Assembly (NCBI GenBank): GCA_030549775.1
Contig: CM060180.1
Coordinates: forward strand, 33,577,090 to 33,641,089
From: Tamarix chinensis
Lineage: Eukaryota; Streptophyta; Magnoliopsida; Caryophyllales; Tamaricaceae
Direction: 5' to 3'
Length of the DNA: 64,000 nucleotides
Shown here: piece by piece, positions 44,709-54,520 of the stretch
Position numbering within the stretch: position 1 is the first letter of the stretch
Layout of the letters: each line of letters opens with the position of its first letter
The notes under the pieces: model-generated
The model's input: the letters and a program-made list of their open reading frames with translations, nothing else
The model's database searches: none
What the model was told of the DNA's origin: nothing
Program-made: the position numbers and the translations under genes

Positions 44709-45527
44709 TGAAATACCCCAAAACCCTAATTTAGGGAATCATGGCCAAATAAGAAATTATTGGGAATATTAATTAAATAAAATATTTTATTAAAATAAGA
44801 GGGAATTAATTAAGTTAAATCTAGGATAAATTAATAAATAATTTAAATAGAAAAATTTTGAGTATTTTGCTAATTAAAATGGAATTGAAAAAATTTCTTT
44901 CAAAATCCCTAAATTAACCTAAAAAGAGAATTTAATTATTATTTTAATATTTATATTTTATTAAACATCCCAAATTACCCAAATCATATTAATTAAACCA
45001 ACCACCTTTTTCCTTTTTTCTTTTCCCTTTTTTCCCCTCTTTTTCCTTTTCTTTCCTTTCCTTCTCTTCCTTTTTTCTCCTTCTTTTCCCCGACCTGGGC
45101 CGGCCCGCTGGCCCAACTTCTCCCCTCCCCCTGCGCGGCCCAGCCCCTCCATGCGTCACTTCCCCTCTCCCGGCCGGTTCTGCTCTTCCTTTTTTTATTT
45201 CTTTCTTCTTTTTCCCTGGACCGTCGGTCCAGCCTCTCCCACTTCGTCTTTAACCTCCGACACACCTGCAATTCTCGAAATCAGTGCCAAAAATCCTTCC
45301 ACCAACCACACGCACACTCCGGCCATTCATCCCCTTTCCTCCTCGTTGACTGACCTGCCATTTCGACAAGTCCATTCCTCTCCTCTCCTGCGCGCCATTC
45401 CTCCTACCCGACAAGATGTGGCCTACACGCGTAGACCTTCGCCGGCCCATTCTCGCCGGTCGGAGACCCATAACCCTTGACCCTCTACTCTCCCACTCCT
45501 CTTTTTCGTTTTCCCCTTTCGATCAAG

Positions 45528-45538
45528 CTATAAATAGC
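45528..45538 (+). promoter_or_regulatory. TATA box of LTR 44709
   Basis: CTATAAATAGC matches the plant TATA consensus (TATAAATA) exactly. It is followed 40-90 bp later by a CCACCACC-rich leader. It is the clearest promoter element among the large LTRs. Confidence 0.6.
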
Positions 45539-46085
45539 CCTAAAGGCTGCCATAATCGGGTTTTGATTTTGGCAGCCCAAAAAATCAAAACGCACGCCAC
45601 CACCTGTTCAGCCCATTATTCCTTCACCATCAGTCGTCGTCACCGCTCGCCCCGACCACCAAAACGCTCCCTGCACTACCCTATACACAATTGAGCCACC
45701 ATCCTTCCTTGCCTTTCCCTACACGAGCCACCCTGGCCGTGCAAAATCACCTTTCCAAACAACCCCATTCGACCCTGTGCCGCCCCTCGTGCCGCTGGTT
45801 GCCACCAATTCCACCGCTTGCAGTGCCGCCTCTACCCCCCCCCAAAACAACTAGGGAACCTTGCCCTACCACCCCACACCTCCATTTTCCCCTACTTCCC
45901 TCTCCCCCAGCCTCCACATCCATCTCTCTCTCCCACCCTTTTCCTCCACTATCGCCGCCATGCCGCCGTCGGCTCCACCATCCAGCCTGGGTGGTCACCC
46001 AACTCCTTAACCCCTAAACTCTGTATATAAAAGTGTTAATGATTTTAATATTGATAGTAATATTTTTAACCATTATTATTAGTGT

Positions 46086-46202
46086 TATTATTATTATTCT
46101 TATTCTTATTACTACTACTACTACTACTATTATTATTATGTCCTAACTTTTATTCTGGAGAATTTCTAATTAATGGTATTGATTAAGACTACAACCTTGT
46201 TG

Positions 46203-46288
<86 letters not shown>

Positions 46289-46416
46289 TTACTATTAGTA
46301 TTATCATTGTTATTATTATTATTATCCTTATTATTATTATTGCCACTACTATTATCATCATCATTATTATCATTGTTATTATTATTATTACTATTACTAT
46401 ATGGTTGTTGTTGTTG

Positions 46417-46473
<57 letters not shown>

Positions 46474-46508
46474 TTATTACTGTAACTATTATTATCATCA
46501 TTATTATC

Positions 46509-46573
<65 letters not shown>

Positions 46574-46670
46574 TACTACTACTACTACTACTATTATTAT
46601 TATTATTATTATTATTATCATTATTATTGTTGTTGTTATTATTATTATTATTACTACTACTACTACTATG
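46086..46670 (+). repeat. Mosaic triplet microsatellite: ATT, ACT and GTT blocks
   Basis: Nearly 600 bp of triplets. Pure blocks of TTA/ATT (46206-46257, 46422-46470, 46516-46570) alternate with ACT blocks (46258-46289, 46571-46592, 46652-46668) and GTT blocks (46404-46421). The reading frame of the triplets is largely kept, giving long runs of Leu, Tyr, Asn or Ile in translation that are artefacts. Confidence 0.95.
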
Positions 46671-46984
46671 ATTTCGATTATGTAGGGGTGATAACATAGT
46701 CTGGGTTGTGTGAGGTAGAAAAGGATGAGCCACATAAGCTTAGGTTAGGGTTTCTGGAGAAAACCCTAGGGGAAGGCGGTGAGTGAAATTTGGGGTATAA
46801 TGTGGTGGGCCTTGACCCACACACTTAGGAGTCGGGTTCCTGGTATAAGTAAGCGGGTTAAGGGAAGGATTTCGGGGCTAGTTAGGAGGCGCAGAGGTCT
46901 CAAGATATGGGACAACCCTCTTAGGAGGATAAGTATAGCTGAAGTTAGCCATGCATGTCTAGGGCGGAATCTATTGAATAAGAT

Positions 46985-47375
46985 ACGGTAAAATACTAAT
47001 CATGTAAAGTGGAAGATTATTGAGCCGGATCTAGCCGATCCACCAGTTAGGAATAGTGGTTAGGGTTTTGACCCTATAAGTGACCGATCCACCAGCGAAT
47101 AATAGTGGTGTGGACATCGTCCCGCAAATGACCGGCCCACCGGCAATAATAGTGGGGGATCCTGAGCTCAGTAAACCAAACCTTAATTTATTAATACACA
47201 TAAAAGATACTAACTACTTACAGTGAAACACCATGAGAGTCAGGGCCAGACCAATCCACCGGCATAATAGTGGCTAGGAGCGTTTTGCCCTGGAGACCGA
47301 TCCACCGGCGTATAATAGTGGTCAGTTGCGTTTTACATTGTAAGTGACCAATCCACTGGCTATAATAGTGGGGTT
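46985..47375 (+). repeat. Tandem CCAC...AATAGTGG boxes, type A, two sets of three
   Basis: Leaders are ATACTAATCATGTAAAGTGG (46992) and GATACTAACTACTTACAGTG (47205). Boxes include GATCCACCAGTTAGGAATAG, CCACCAGCGAATAATAGTGG and CCACCGGCAATAATAGTGGG. Confidence 0.88.
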
Positions 47376-47542
47376 CCCGTACTCGCATGGATTGATAAGA
47401 ATTATGGTGTGAAACGAGTATTATCTAGAGAATAAATAAACTATGTGGGCCTTTATTTACTTGAGAAATTGTGTGCTATCATGTGATTGTGATTATGTTA
47501 CGTGTTCTTATGTGTTGGCCTTAGTTATACGGTTACCTTGCT

Positions 47543-47621
47543 CAGTAGGTAGCGTACTGACCACCCATTTCATGGGTTCTGCTCATTCCCACGAGCAGAA
47601 GGCCCTTCTGACTTAGTGTAG
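47543..47621 (+). other. Stem-loop block and acceptor-like site, LTR 44709
   Basis: Stems: CAGTAG/GTACTG (one poor pair), ACCCAT/ATGGGT, and TCTGCTC/GAGCAGA, a perfect 7-bp stem with an ATTCCCAC loop. A TTAGTGTAG|G site follows. Confidence 0.65.
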
Positions 47622-47929
47622 GTTGGTGATTCTATCTTCGATGCCTACGATGCTTACGAGGCATTGGGCGGGGCTGAGAGTTGAGCTTGGACCTAGCTTG
47701 GGGGTCGAGAGTGACGTGGCCGGAGTCTACCATCCACCTTATCTTTCCTATGTCTTTATATTTAGTTTATTTCTGGTGTACGATGTTTCAGACAATTGGA
47801 ACTTTAAAACTGTACTTTTGGATTGTAACTTTTGATTTCCACACACTGATTCTATATGAATTGTGGTTTACTAATGACTGGTGTTTTATTAACGACTCGT
47901 ATTTGATGATTAATCTTGTTTAGTTGTAG

Positions 47930-47988
47930 CACTTTGTATCGGGATGGTAGGAGTGAACCGATCTGGTACTAAGTGTGGCAGTAATGCC
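47930..47988 (+). other. Terminal stem-loop and GTGGCAGTAATG box, LTR 44709
   Basis: CACTT faces AAGTG, and the inner stem is ATCGG/CCGAT where LTR 29336 has ACTGG/CCAGT. Two pairs have changed on both sides. TGTGGCAGTAATGCC follows. Confidence 0.65.
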
Positions 47989-48075
47989 CCCGAGTTTACA
48001 GTTTTATCCTTTCGTTTCTGTTAAACCCTTTTAAATTATATAAAAAATTTTAGTAGTAAATTTGGGGGTGTTACA

Positions 48076-49195
48076 ATAGCCCTCTCATGTACTTCTTTAA
48101 CAAGTAAATCACGTACACTAGAATGAGGTATACACAACTTATTAAGTTTGAAGAGATATTCATCTTATAGTAAATAATTACTGCAAATACTATTCTTTTT
48201 GCACGCATTATAGATGTCAACAAAATCTTCATCTTTATCATATAGTTTCTTTAACATCTCAAAACCCAATAACTTAACATCCAACATAACCAATATCATG
48301 GATCTTCTGGAAAAAGCATCTGTCACGATATTTTCTTTATCATTGAAATATTTGACAGAAAACACGAAGGATTGTAAGAAACTAACCCATTTTACATGCC
48401 TAGGACTAATCTTCTTTTATCCGTGCAAATATTTTAAACTCTCATGGTTTGAATGCAAAACAAATGGCTTAGGTTTTAAGTAATGAATCCATGTTTCTAG
48501 ACTTCATATGATGGCATAGAACTCTTTATCATATGTTGAATAGTTCAGTTTCACTCCATTTAATTTATCACTAAAAAATGCAATATCTCGTTTTCCTTGT
48601 GAGAGTACACCTCCTATCCCTACCCCACTTACATCACATGTAACCTCAAATAATTATCAAAGTTAGGTAAAGCTAGTACTGGTGCATTGTATAGCTTTTT
48701 TTTCAAAGTTTGGAAGGCTTGAGTTACATCGTCACTCTAATAAAATTCACCCTTCTTTATGAGTTGTGTTATTGGTGCAAAAATAGTAGAAAAATCCTTA
48801 ATAAATGTCCTATAAAAACTTGATAAACCATGCAAACTCCTCACCTCATGAATATCCTTAGGTGTCGGCCAATCTTTAATAGCCTCAATCTTTGTGAGAT
48901 CAACTTTAATACATTCACCACTCACAATATATCCAAGGAAAAATATACTCAAAAGCATAAAATCCCTAGCTTTTTGAGACATGTCCAATCGACTTATCGA
49001 GTAGATGTTATGTTTTGAGAAGCAATGGCATCGTAGTGCTCTTGGTGAATTGAGTTTGCAAACACGATGCTATAAGGATTAGATGGTTGGGTATTTGATG
49101 TTTTACCTCTTCTGTGCGATTAACGTTGTTGTTTTTGTGAAGATTCCCCTTCGCTTTCCATTATATTCATATTCGTGCTCTTTTTGGATGACATT
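48076..49195 (-). pseudogene. Gypsy gag start joined to RT/RNase H, internally deleted and disabled
   Basis: In the minus sense ATG at 49195 starts a Gag-like MSSKKSTNMNIMESEGESSQ, then [20 protein letters not shown]. At about 48990 this changes directly to reverse transcriptase: [36 protein letters not shown] and [12 protein letters not shown] (48925-48780). RNase H follows (APVLALPNF; KENIVTDAFSRRS near 48330). The rest of gag, protease and the catalytic YVDD part of reverse transcriptase are missing, so a deletion of about 2-3 kb fused the two. Stops and frameshifts are frequent. The chain continues at 44708 after the solo LTR. Confidence 0.78.
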
Positions 49196-49424
49196 ATGGA
49201 ACAAAACTTTCAGATTTGAAACTAATTTAACAAATGTTAAAGATTATGCAATATAAAGTGGAAAAAAATTCCAAATATTCTACTATAATACATAAAAAAA
49301 AATTAAATCAAGCAATTAGAGGAAGATTGGAAATCAAACCAAAATTGAAAAAAATGAGTTGTGCAGTGTTGCATGCTTATGTAGTGCTCACTTGTGCGGT
49401 GGTCGTGTTGTGAGCCGGTGATTT

Positions 49425-50445
49425 GCTTGTGCAGAGGTACTTTTTTTCGGCTGTGCAAGTGCGACGGTTTGGTTGTATGGACTTTATCTTAGGGTTTCCT
49501 AGAACACAAAGAGGAAAATACTCTATTATAGTCATGGTAGATATATTTTCTAAAATGGATCATTTTATTCCATGTAATAAAACTGAAGGTGCAGTACATG
49601 TCGCTAATTTTTATCTCAAAGAAATTGTGAAACTATATGGCATACCTAAAAGTATTGTTTCAGATAGAGATGTCAAGTTTCTTAGTGACTTTTAGAAGAC
49701 ATTATGGCACATTTTAGGAACCAAGTTGTTATTTAGTACTTCATATCATCCACAAACTGATAGACAAACTAAAGTTATAAACCATACTCTTAGCACTTCA
49801 TTAAGAGGATTGGTAAGTGAAAGTACTAAATATTAGGATATCAAGTTAGCTCATGCAGAGTTTGCTTATAACCGAAGTATTTCAAGTACTACTTGTTCAA
49901 TTACATTTGAGATTGTGTATGGGGTGAATCCTTAAATACCGGTTGATATGATACCCTTGAAGAAAAGTGAACTTCAAAGATATGACGTTAAGGAATGAGT
50001 GGAGTTCTTTCAAAATCTTCATAAAAAAAATCAAGGGGAACATAGAATGAGCCAATTAAAGGTATAAACAAAAAGATAACAAGATAATCAAGAAAGATTT
50101 CCTGATCTAAGAAAACATAAACTAATGTCAAGAGCAAATGAACCATTTAAAATCCTTAGAAAATTTAGAGAAAATGCTTACGAACTTTAACTTCCAAAAT
50201 CATATGGCGGTGTTTTGAGGACATTTAATGTTGGTGATTTGTCTCCTTATTTTAGAGATGTTAGTTTGAGGACAAATTCTTATCAAGTTGGGGAGAATGA
50301 TGAAGCAATATCCATAGATCCTCAAGATGATAAAGATTTGGCATACTTGATTCTGGAACCAATCATATTATATATCTTTGATATTGATATTAATAATGTG
50401 ATTAACCCTAATGAGTTTACTAAGACATTCTTGTAGATATGTAAC
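49425..50445 (+). pseudogene. Second Gypsy element: integrase and C-terminal part, disabled
   Basis: Integrase core: [18 protein letters not shown] (49477-49530), [35 protein letters not shown] and VSDRDVKF (second catalytic D). Then [20 protein letters not shown], where the third catalytic residue would follow, and [12 protein letters not shown]. The C-terminal part has RFPDLRKHKLMSRANEPFKI and RTFNVGDLSPYFRD (50100-50260). It is the same Gypsy lineage as the minus-strand copy at 43600 but opposite in direction. Everything upstream of integrase is absent. At least six stops. Confidence 0.82.
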
Positions 50446-50909
50446 ATATTTGCAAGAAGAAGATCAAGACACTTAAGATGTCAACATATGTAAGATTTTG
50501 TGTGTTACAAGCTATCACAAAGGGAGTTATTATACAAGAAAGTTAACTCCACAAGTCAAGATACCTAGTCAACATCCTAGTCATAATCCTTATTTTGATT
50601 AAGGTTCTTGTTAGTTGTTTTCATGTACTAACTAGCTTAATTTTTTGTAATATTCTTTGTTGATTCATGTATTATATAGGGTATAACTACATTGTTATTA
50701 CTTATTTATGTACTAGTTAGCCATGTGTATGTCATTTGGTTATTTTAGTGTACTAGTTAGCAATGTAAGGCTTCCTATATAAGGCATGATTGTCGACACT
50801 TATAACATATGGTTGAATGATTTGAAATCTAATACAAGTATTGAACTTAGCTATTTCTCTTTTTTGTGATTGATTAATCCTAATTAAGAATACTTGGAGT
50901 AATCTTACA
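50446..50909 (+). repeat. Probable 3' LTR of the second Gypsy element
   Basis: Noncoding sequence follows the polyprotein end. TGTGTTACAAGCTATCACAA near 50500 could be the LTR start. CTATATAAGGC (50776-50786) is a good TATA box, with AATACAAGTATTGAAC after it. AATCTTACA at 50901-50909 is a possible end. The boundaries are guesses because no second copy is present. Confidence 0.45.
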
Positions 50910-52891
50910 TAAGGTGACATTTAAATTTTAAAATTCTTGTTGAATTCTTTATCAATTCTTGCTTGAATGTCCTCTTTCTCCTTCTTCAATTTCCACCACT
51001 GATCCTTCCATTATCTTCATTCATTCGAATCTCCAATTCCATAAGAATATTCCCGCCACTACCAAAACCACCACCAAACCACCGGCTAATCCTACCATTC
51101 CACCCTTTCCTCCTTCGGCCTAGACTACCATTCCACCCTTATCCCCTTCGATCAAACTCACTAAAGCTTCACCCCTTCAACTTTAGCCAACCTTGCTGAA
51201 GACCCCCTTATTATTACACCATTATCCACTGAAGCTCCTCCCTCCATCTTCGGTTCTTTTGTGCCACCTTCTACTTCCCCCTTTCCGCACCTTTGCTGAT
51301 CATTCTCCTCTCCTTTGCACCAGCCATTTCTGTTGTTCTTGGCTCTCTAGCACTAACTAAGTCCACCAGTTTCCTCTCCTTCTCAGTCATGTCTGAAGCC
51401 TTCCTCTCATGTTTCTCAAGTTTTCTTTGGCTTTCTTTACCTTGTTTCAACTGGTTATTAATCCTTGAGTTGTTTTAGTAATATTATGTTATTGTTGTCT
51501 AATATTAAATATTAATACATATATTTTTGGGTGTTAAACTCCTAGGTAATTCTTGAGGACCTTGTAGAAGACTTCTTTTTGTGTGAGCTTGGATTAGGTA
51601 AATCCAATCACTCATAAGATGGTAGAATATATGTGCGAACATGCTAGGACTGCTTATACCTAGAATCATGATAGGGTTTAATGATTTTCAAGCATTATGA
51701 TATGCATGATAAAATGATAACATGTTGAGGGGATGACACATATAATTGTTGGAAGTTAAGTTGTATGTATGGTAATATGTCATATGATTTACGTTCGCAT
51801 GTCTAGGATTTTGTTAGGATTTTCATTCTTCTCAAGTTATGACTTAAATTCCATGATAAAGGCCTCAAAATTACTAATGCATGGTATTTAGGGTTACAAT
51901 GACTCGTATGGAAGCATTCACGCATGATTAGGGTTAATTTATGATAAATTCTATTCGCATGACTTGGGGTTAGAGATTTTCCCCTACATGTACCGTGATG
52001 ATAATATTCCTATTTGAATGATGTATTATGCTTTAAATGTATATGTACATGCTGCATGGAGACGTGATATGTGAGAGTTGCACTATTAGGGCTTTTTAGG
52101 CGCAACCCACTAAATGCATAAAAAGTGAAAATTACCGTTAATAGAAAAAATGCAAAGATTTTCTACGTGCTAAAATAATGTGGAACATTATCTTTTTACC
52201 TTCTCATGAAAATTCTCTCATAATGATACTGTTTGGTAGAGAAATGAATAAAATGGTGAAACTAGGGTTTTAAAGGAGATTTTGTTAATTTTGACCTAAT
52301 GTATCTTTTACAAATAATTGGATGCTAAGATGGACTCAGATTCTTGATACGTTGACCTTAGCATTGACTTGGTTTGGCATAGACTGATGATGTTAAGGTT
52401 TCCCTTAATAATTGGAAATAAAAGGGGAAAAGGTTAAGTATGGAAAATGAAAATTGTTGTGCAATACGTGACAGTGATGATCATCTCATAAAATATTAAT
52501 ACTTAAAGTGAAAGACCTCTAGTCAAGAATGGTTTTCTCTCTAGGAGTAGCTACCTTAGAGGTTAGGTGTTAGCCCTCATTTGTTTTGGTTCACTGGTGT
52601 GCCGCTATGCTCCAATAAAGGCCCTACTCTACTCTATAGGTGACCTATGGGCCCTATAGAGGATATTGATACTTAAGGACTAGGTGAACGAGGTTGAAGG
52701 GTATTATGTAGCCTTTATGCATTGATATGACGAGATGTACCATTGTGTCCCTAGGTTCGAGGTAAGGGTATTGTGTCGCCATTGGGTACCAATATAACTG
52801 GGTATACCTCAGTGTCTTTAGGTTGATTGTATCCCCCTCGAGTAAGTAAAAATGGAAGTATATGTTGTGTAAGAAAATGAAAATAATTGAT

Positions 52892-53087
52892 TTGTTGGTT
52901 CGGTAGTTGCCTTAGTGCCCTACCTTGGTATTAATTGGATTTGTTGGTTCAGTAGTCCCTTTAGTGCCCTATAGTGGTATTGTTTTGGATTGTTGGTTTA
53001 GTAGATGCCTCTATGCCCTACCCTGGTATTGTTTTGGGTTGTTAGTTCGGCAGTTGCCTCAGTTCCCTACCATAGTGTTCGGAATCT
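52892..53087 (+). repeat. 49-bp tandem array, four copies
   Basis: TTGTTGGTT(C/T)(G/A)GTAG-like starts lie at 52892, 52941, 52990 and 53039, exactly 49 bp apart. Each is followed by TGCC(T/C)...TGCCCTA and GGTATTGTTTTGG. Confidence 0.88.
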
Positions 53088-53302
53088 ATTTAACTAATCA
53101 GATATGTCTATTGTACATTGAAATGATGAGAAGTTAACTAACATGTTTTACTATTGAGCTTGAGATTAGATGTTTATTTACGTTATTCCATGAATATTAT
53201 TTGTGGTATGACACATGCTTTGTGCTTTATTATGCTTTTTAGATTCTATGTGACGATGTGAAAGGTGGGTATGCTTCCTCTTGTAAAGTATTGTGGCTTA
53301 CT

Positions 53303-53323
53303 CAGTATGAGAAAGTCATACTG
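53303..53323 (+). other. Perfect 7-bp stem-loop, type-C LTR
   Basis: CAGTATG-AGAAAGT-CATACTG follows GGCTTACT. It is in the place of the first stem of the A/B block (TTACTCAGTAC...GTACTG). The second and third stems are not recognised here. Confidence 0.55.
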
Positions 53324-53501
53324 ATACTAATTTTTTAGATGATTATATGAAGGCTATGTAGTGGCATGAAGCATATAAGAGTGGAAAGGATAAGTAGAGT
53401 CCTTGGAAAGATGTCCCTTTTTCATAGTGGGCCTTTGTGTAACACCCCAAAATTTACTATTAAAAAATCTCATTTAAAGTAGAAGTGTATGATCAAATAA
53501 T

Positions 53502-53559
53502 TGGGTGTCACTGCCATAATTGACATAAGTCTAGCTTACCACACCATCCTTACATCAAT
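53502..53559 (-). other. Terminal stem-loop and box, LTR 53438
   Basis: In the minus sense ATTGATGTAAG pairs with CTTATGTCAAT over eleven pairs, two of them wobbles. LTR 19692 has TTTGATGTAAG/CTTATGTTGAG, again fully paired with wobbles. Confidence 0.6.
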
Positions 53560-53832
53560 CACAAGGCAAAAACGATTAGAAAATTTAAAACATGATAGTA
53601 AGAAATGAGACAACTTTTAATAACATCAAATAAGATTTTGGAGATAAATTCCGATTACAATATCAAAATACCATAAAAAGGATCCCATGGAACTAAGAGT
53701 CCAAAAATGGCATCTACATAAAATTATCATCTGGATAACATGACTCTACGCCCAAACCCTAATACGAATACCTCACTCCTCCACATATATAGCATCAAAT
53801 GCTTCAAAATCATCCATCGGGTCCTCATTGAT

Positions 53833-53914
53833 CTGCACATAAACATCTGGGTCATCTACTCGTTGGCTTGAGCAACACCCATGAAATGGATGATCAGTAC
53901 GCTATGTACTGAGT
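53833..53914 (-). other. Stem-loop block and acceptor-like site, LTR 53438
   Basis: Minus sense: CAGTAC/GTACTG perfect; CATCCAT/ATGGGTG seven pairs with one wobble; TGCTC/GAGTA with one wobble. They are followed by GTTTATGTGCAG. Confidence 0.65.
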
Positions 53915-54054
53915 AAGGTAACAGTACAGTCAAGTAGGGTTACACATAATACAAGAGTTCTCATAAACAATTCATACATGTGCAAATCAAGAATGCTAGA
54001 TAAGAATTGATTCCAGGTCTTTCATTAGATATACCATATTCCAATCTTTTATTT

Positions 54055-54520
54055 ACATTGAGCTTAGGGACTCCACTATTCTTAAACCAGTAGAATGGTT
54101 TGAAACACCTCTTAGGGACAACACACCCGAGCCACTATTATTATTTGGTGGAACAGAGCTAACACCTCTCAGAGTAAAATACTCCAGAGCCACTATTATT
54201 AAACAGGTGGAGCGGTCTAAAACACCTCTCGGGGACATCACACCCAAGCCACTATTATTATTCGGCGGAACAGACTCAACACCTCGGTCTTGACTCATGT
54301 AGTCTTCCACTTTACATGATTAGTATCTTTCCATTTATACTTTAACTCTTCATTGTATTATCATTCACGTTGAGTATGGGGCCCCACTATTCTTAATCTG
54401 GTGGAACAGACTAAAGCACATCTCAGGGATAACACACCCGAGCCACTATTATTATCCGGTGGAACGGAGCTATATAAATACCTCGGCCCGACTCACGTGA
54501 TCTTTCACTTTAAATGATTA
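54055..54520 (-). repeat. Tandem CCAC...AATAGTGG boxes, type B, two sets
   Basis: Plus-strand words such as CACTATTATTATCCGGTGGA and CACTATTCTTAATCTGGTGG occur six or more times. Set leaders (minus) are TACTAATCATGTAAAGTGGA (54325-54306) and TACTAATCATTTAAAGTGAA (complement of 54502-54521). Confidence 0.85.

Larger units (their letters stand above)
44709..48075 (+). mobile_element. Solo LTR, type A (3367 bp), perfect TSD
   Basis: It runs TGAAATACCCCAAAACCC...TTTGGGGGTGTTACA, flanked by ATAGC at 44704-44708 and 48076-48080. It splits the Gypsy polyprotein in the zinc-finger region before integrase. Parts: AT-rich start, pyrimidine tract (45001-45090), GC-rich section (45080-46010) with TATA box CTATAAATAGC (45528-45538), triplet microsatellite (46086-46670), TTAGGTTAGGG (46741-46751, a drifted donor-like site), boxes (46985-47375), stem-loops (47543-47599), acceptor-like TTAGTGTAG (ends 47621), terminal stem-loop (47930-47988). 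Frames at 45151-46030 follow the C/T bias and match nothing. Confidence 0.93.

Noticed and set aside
45151..46030. Set of plus and minus frames of about 70-110 codons
   Set aside because: Same cause: C/T-rich LTR leader. Low-complexity Pro/Ser/His composition and overlapping frames.
46170..46733. Long open frames with poly-Asn, Leu, Tyr or Ile on both strands
   Set aside because: They are the three-base microsatellite read in different frames; all frames are open because the repeat lacks stops.
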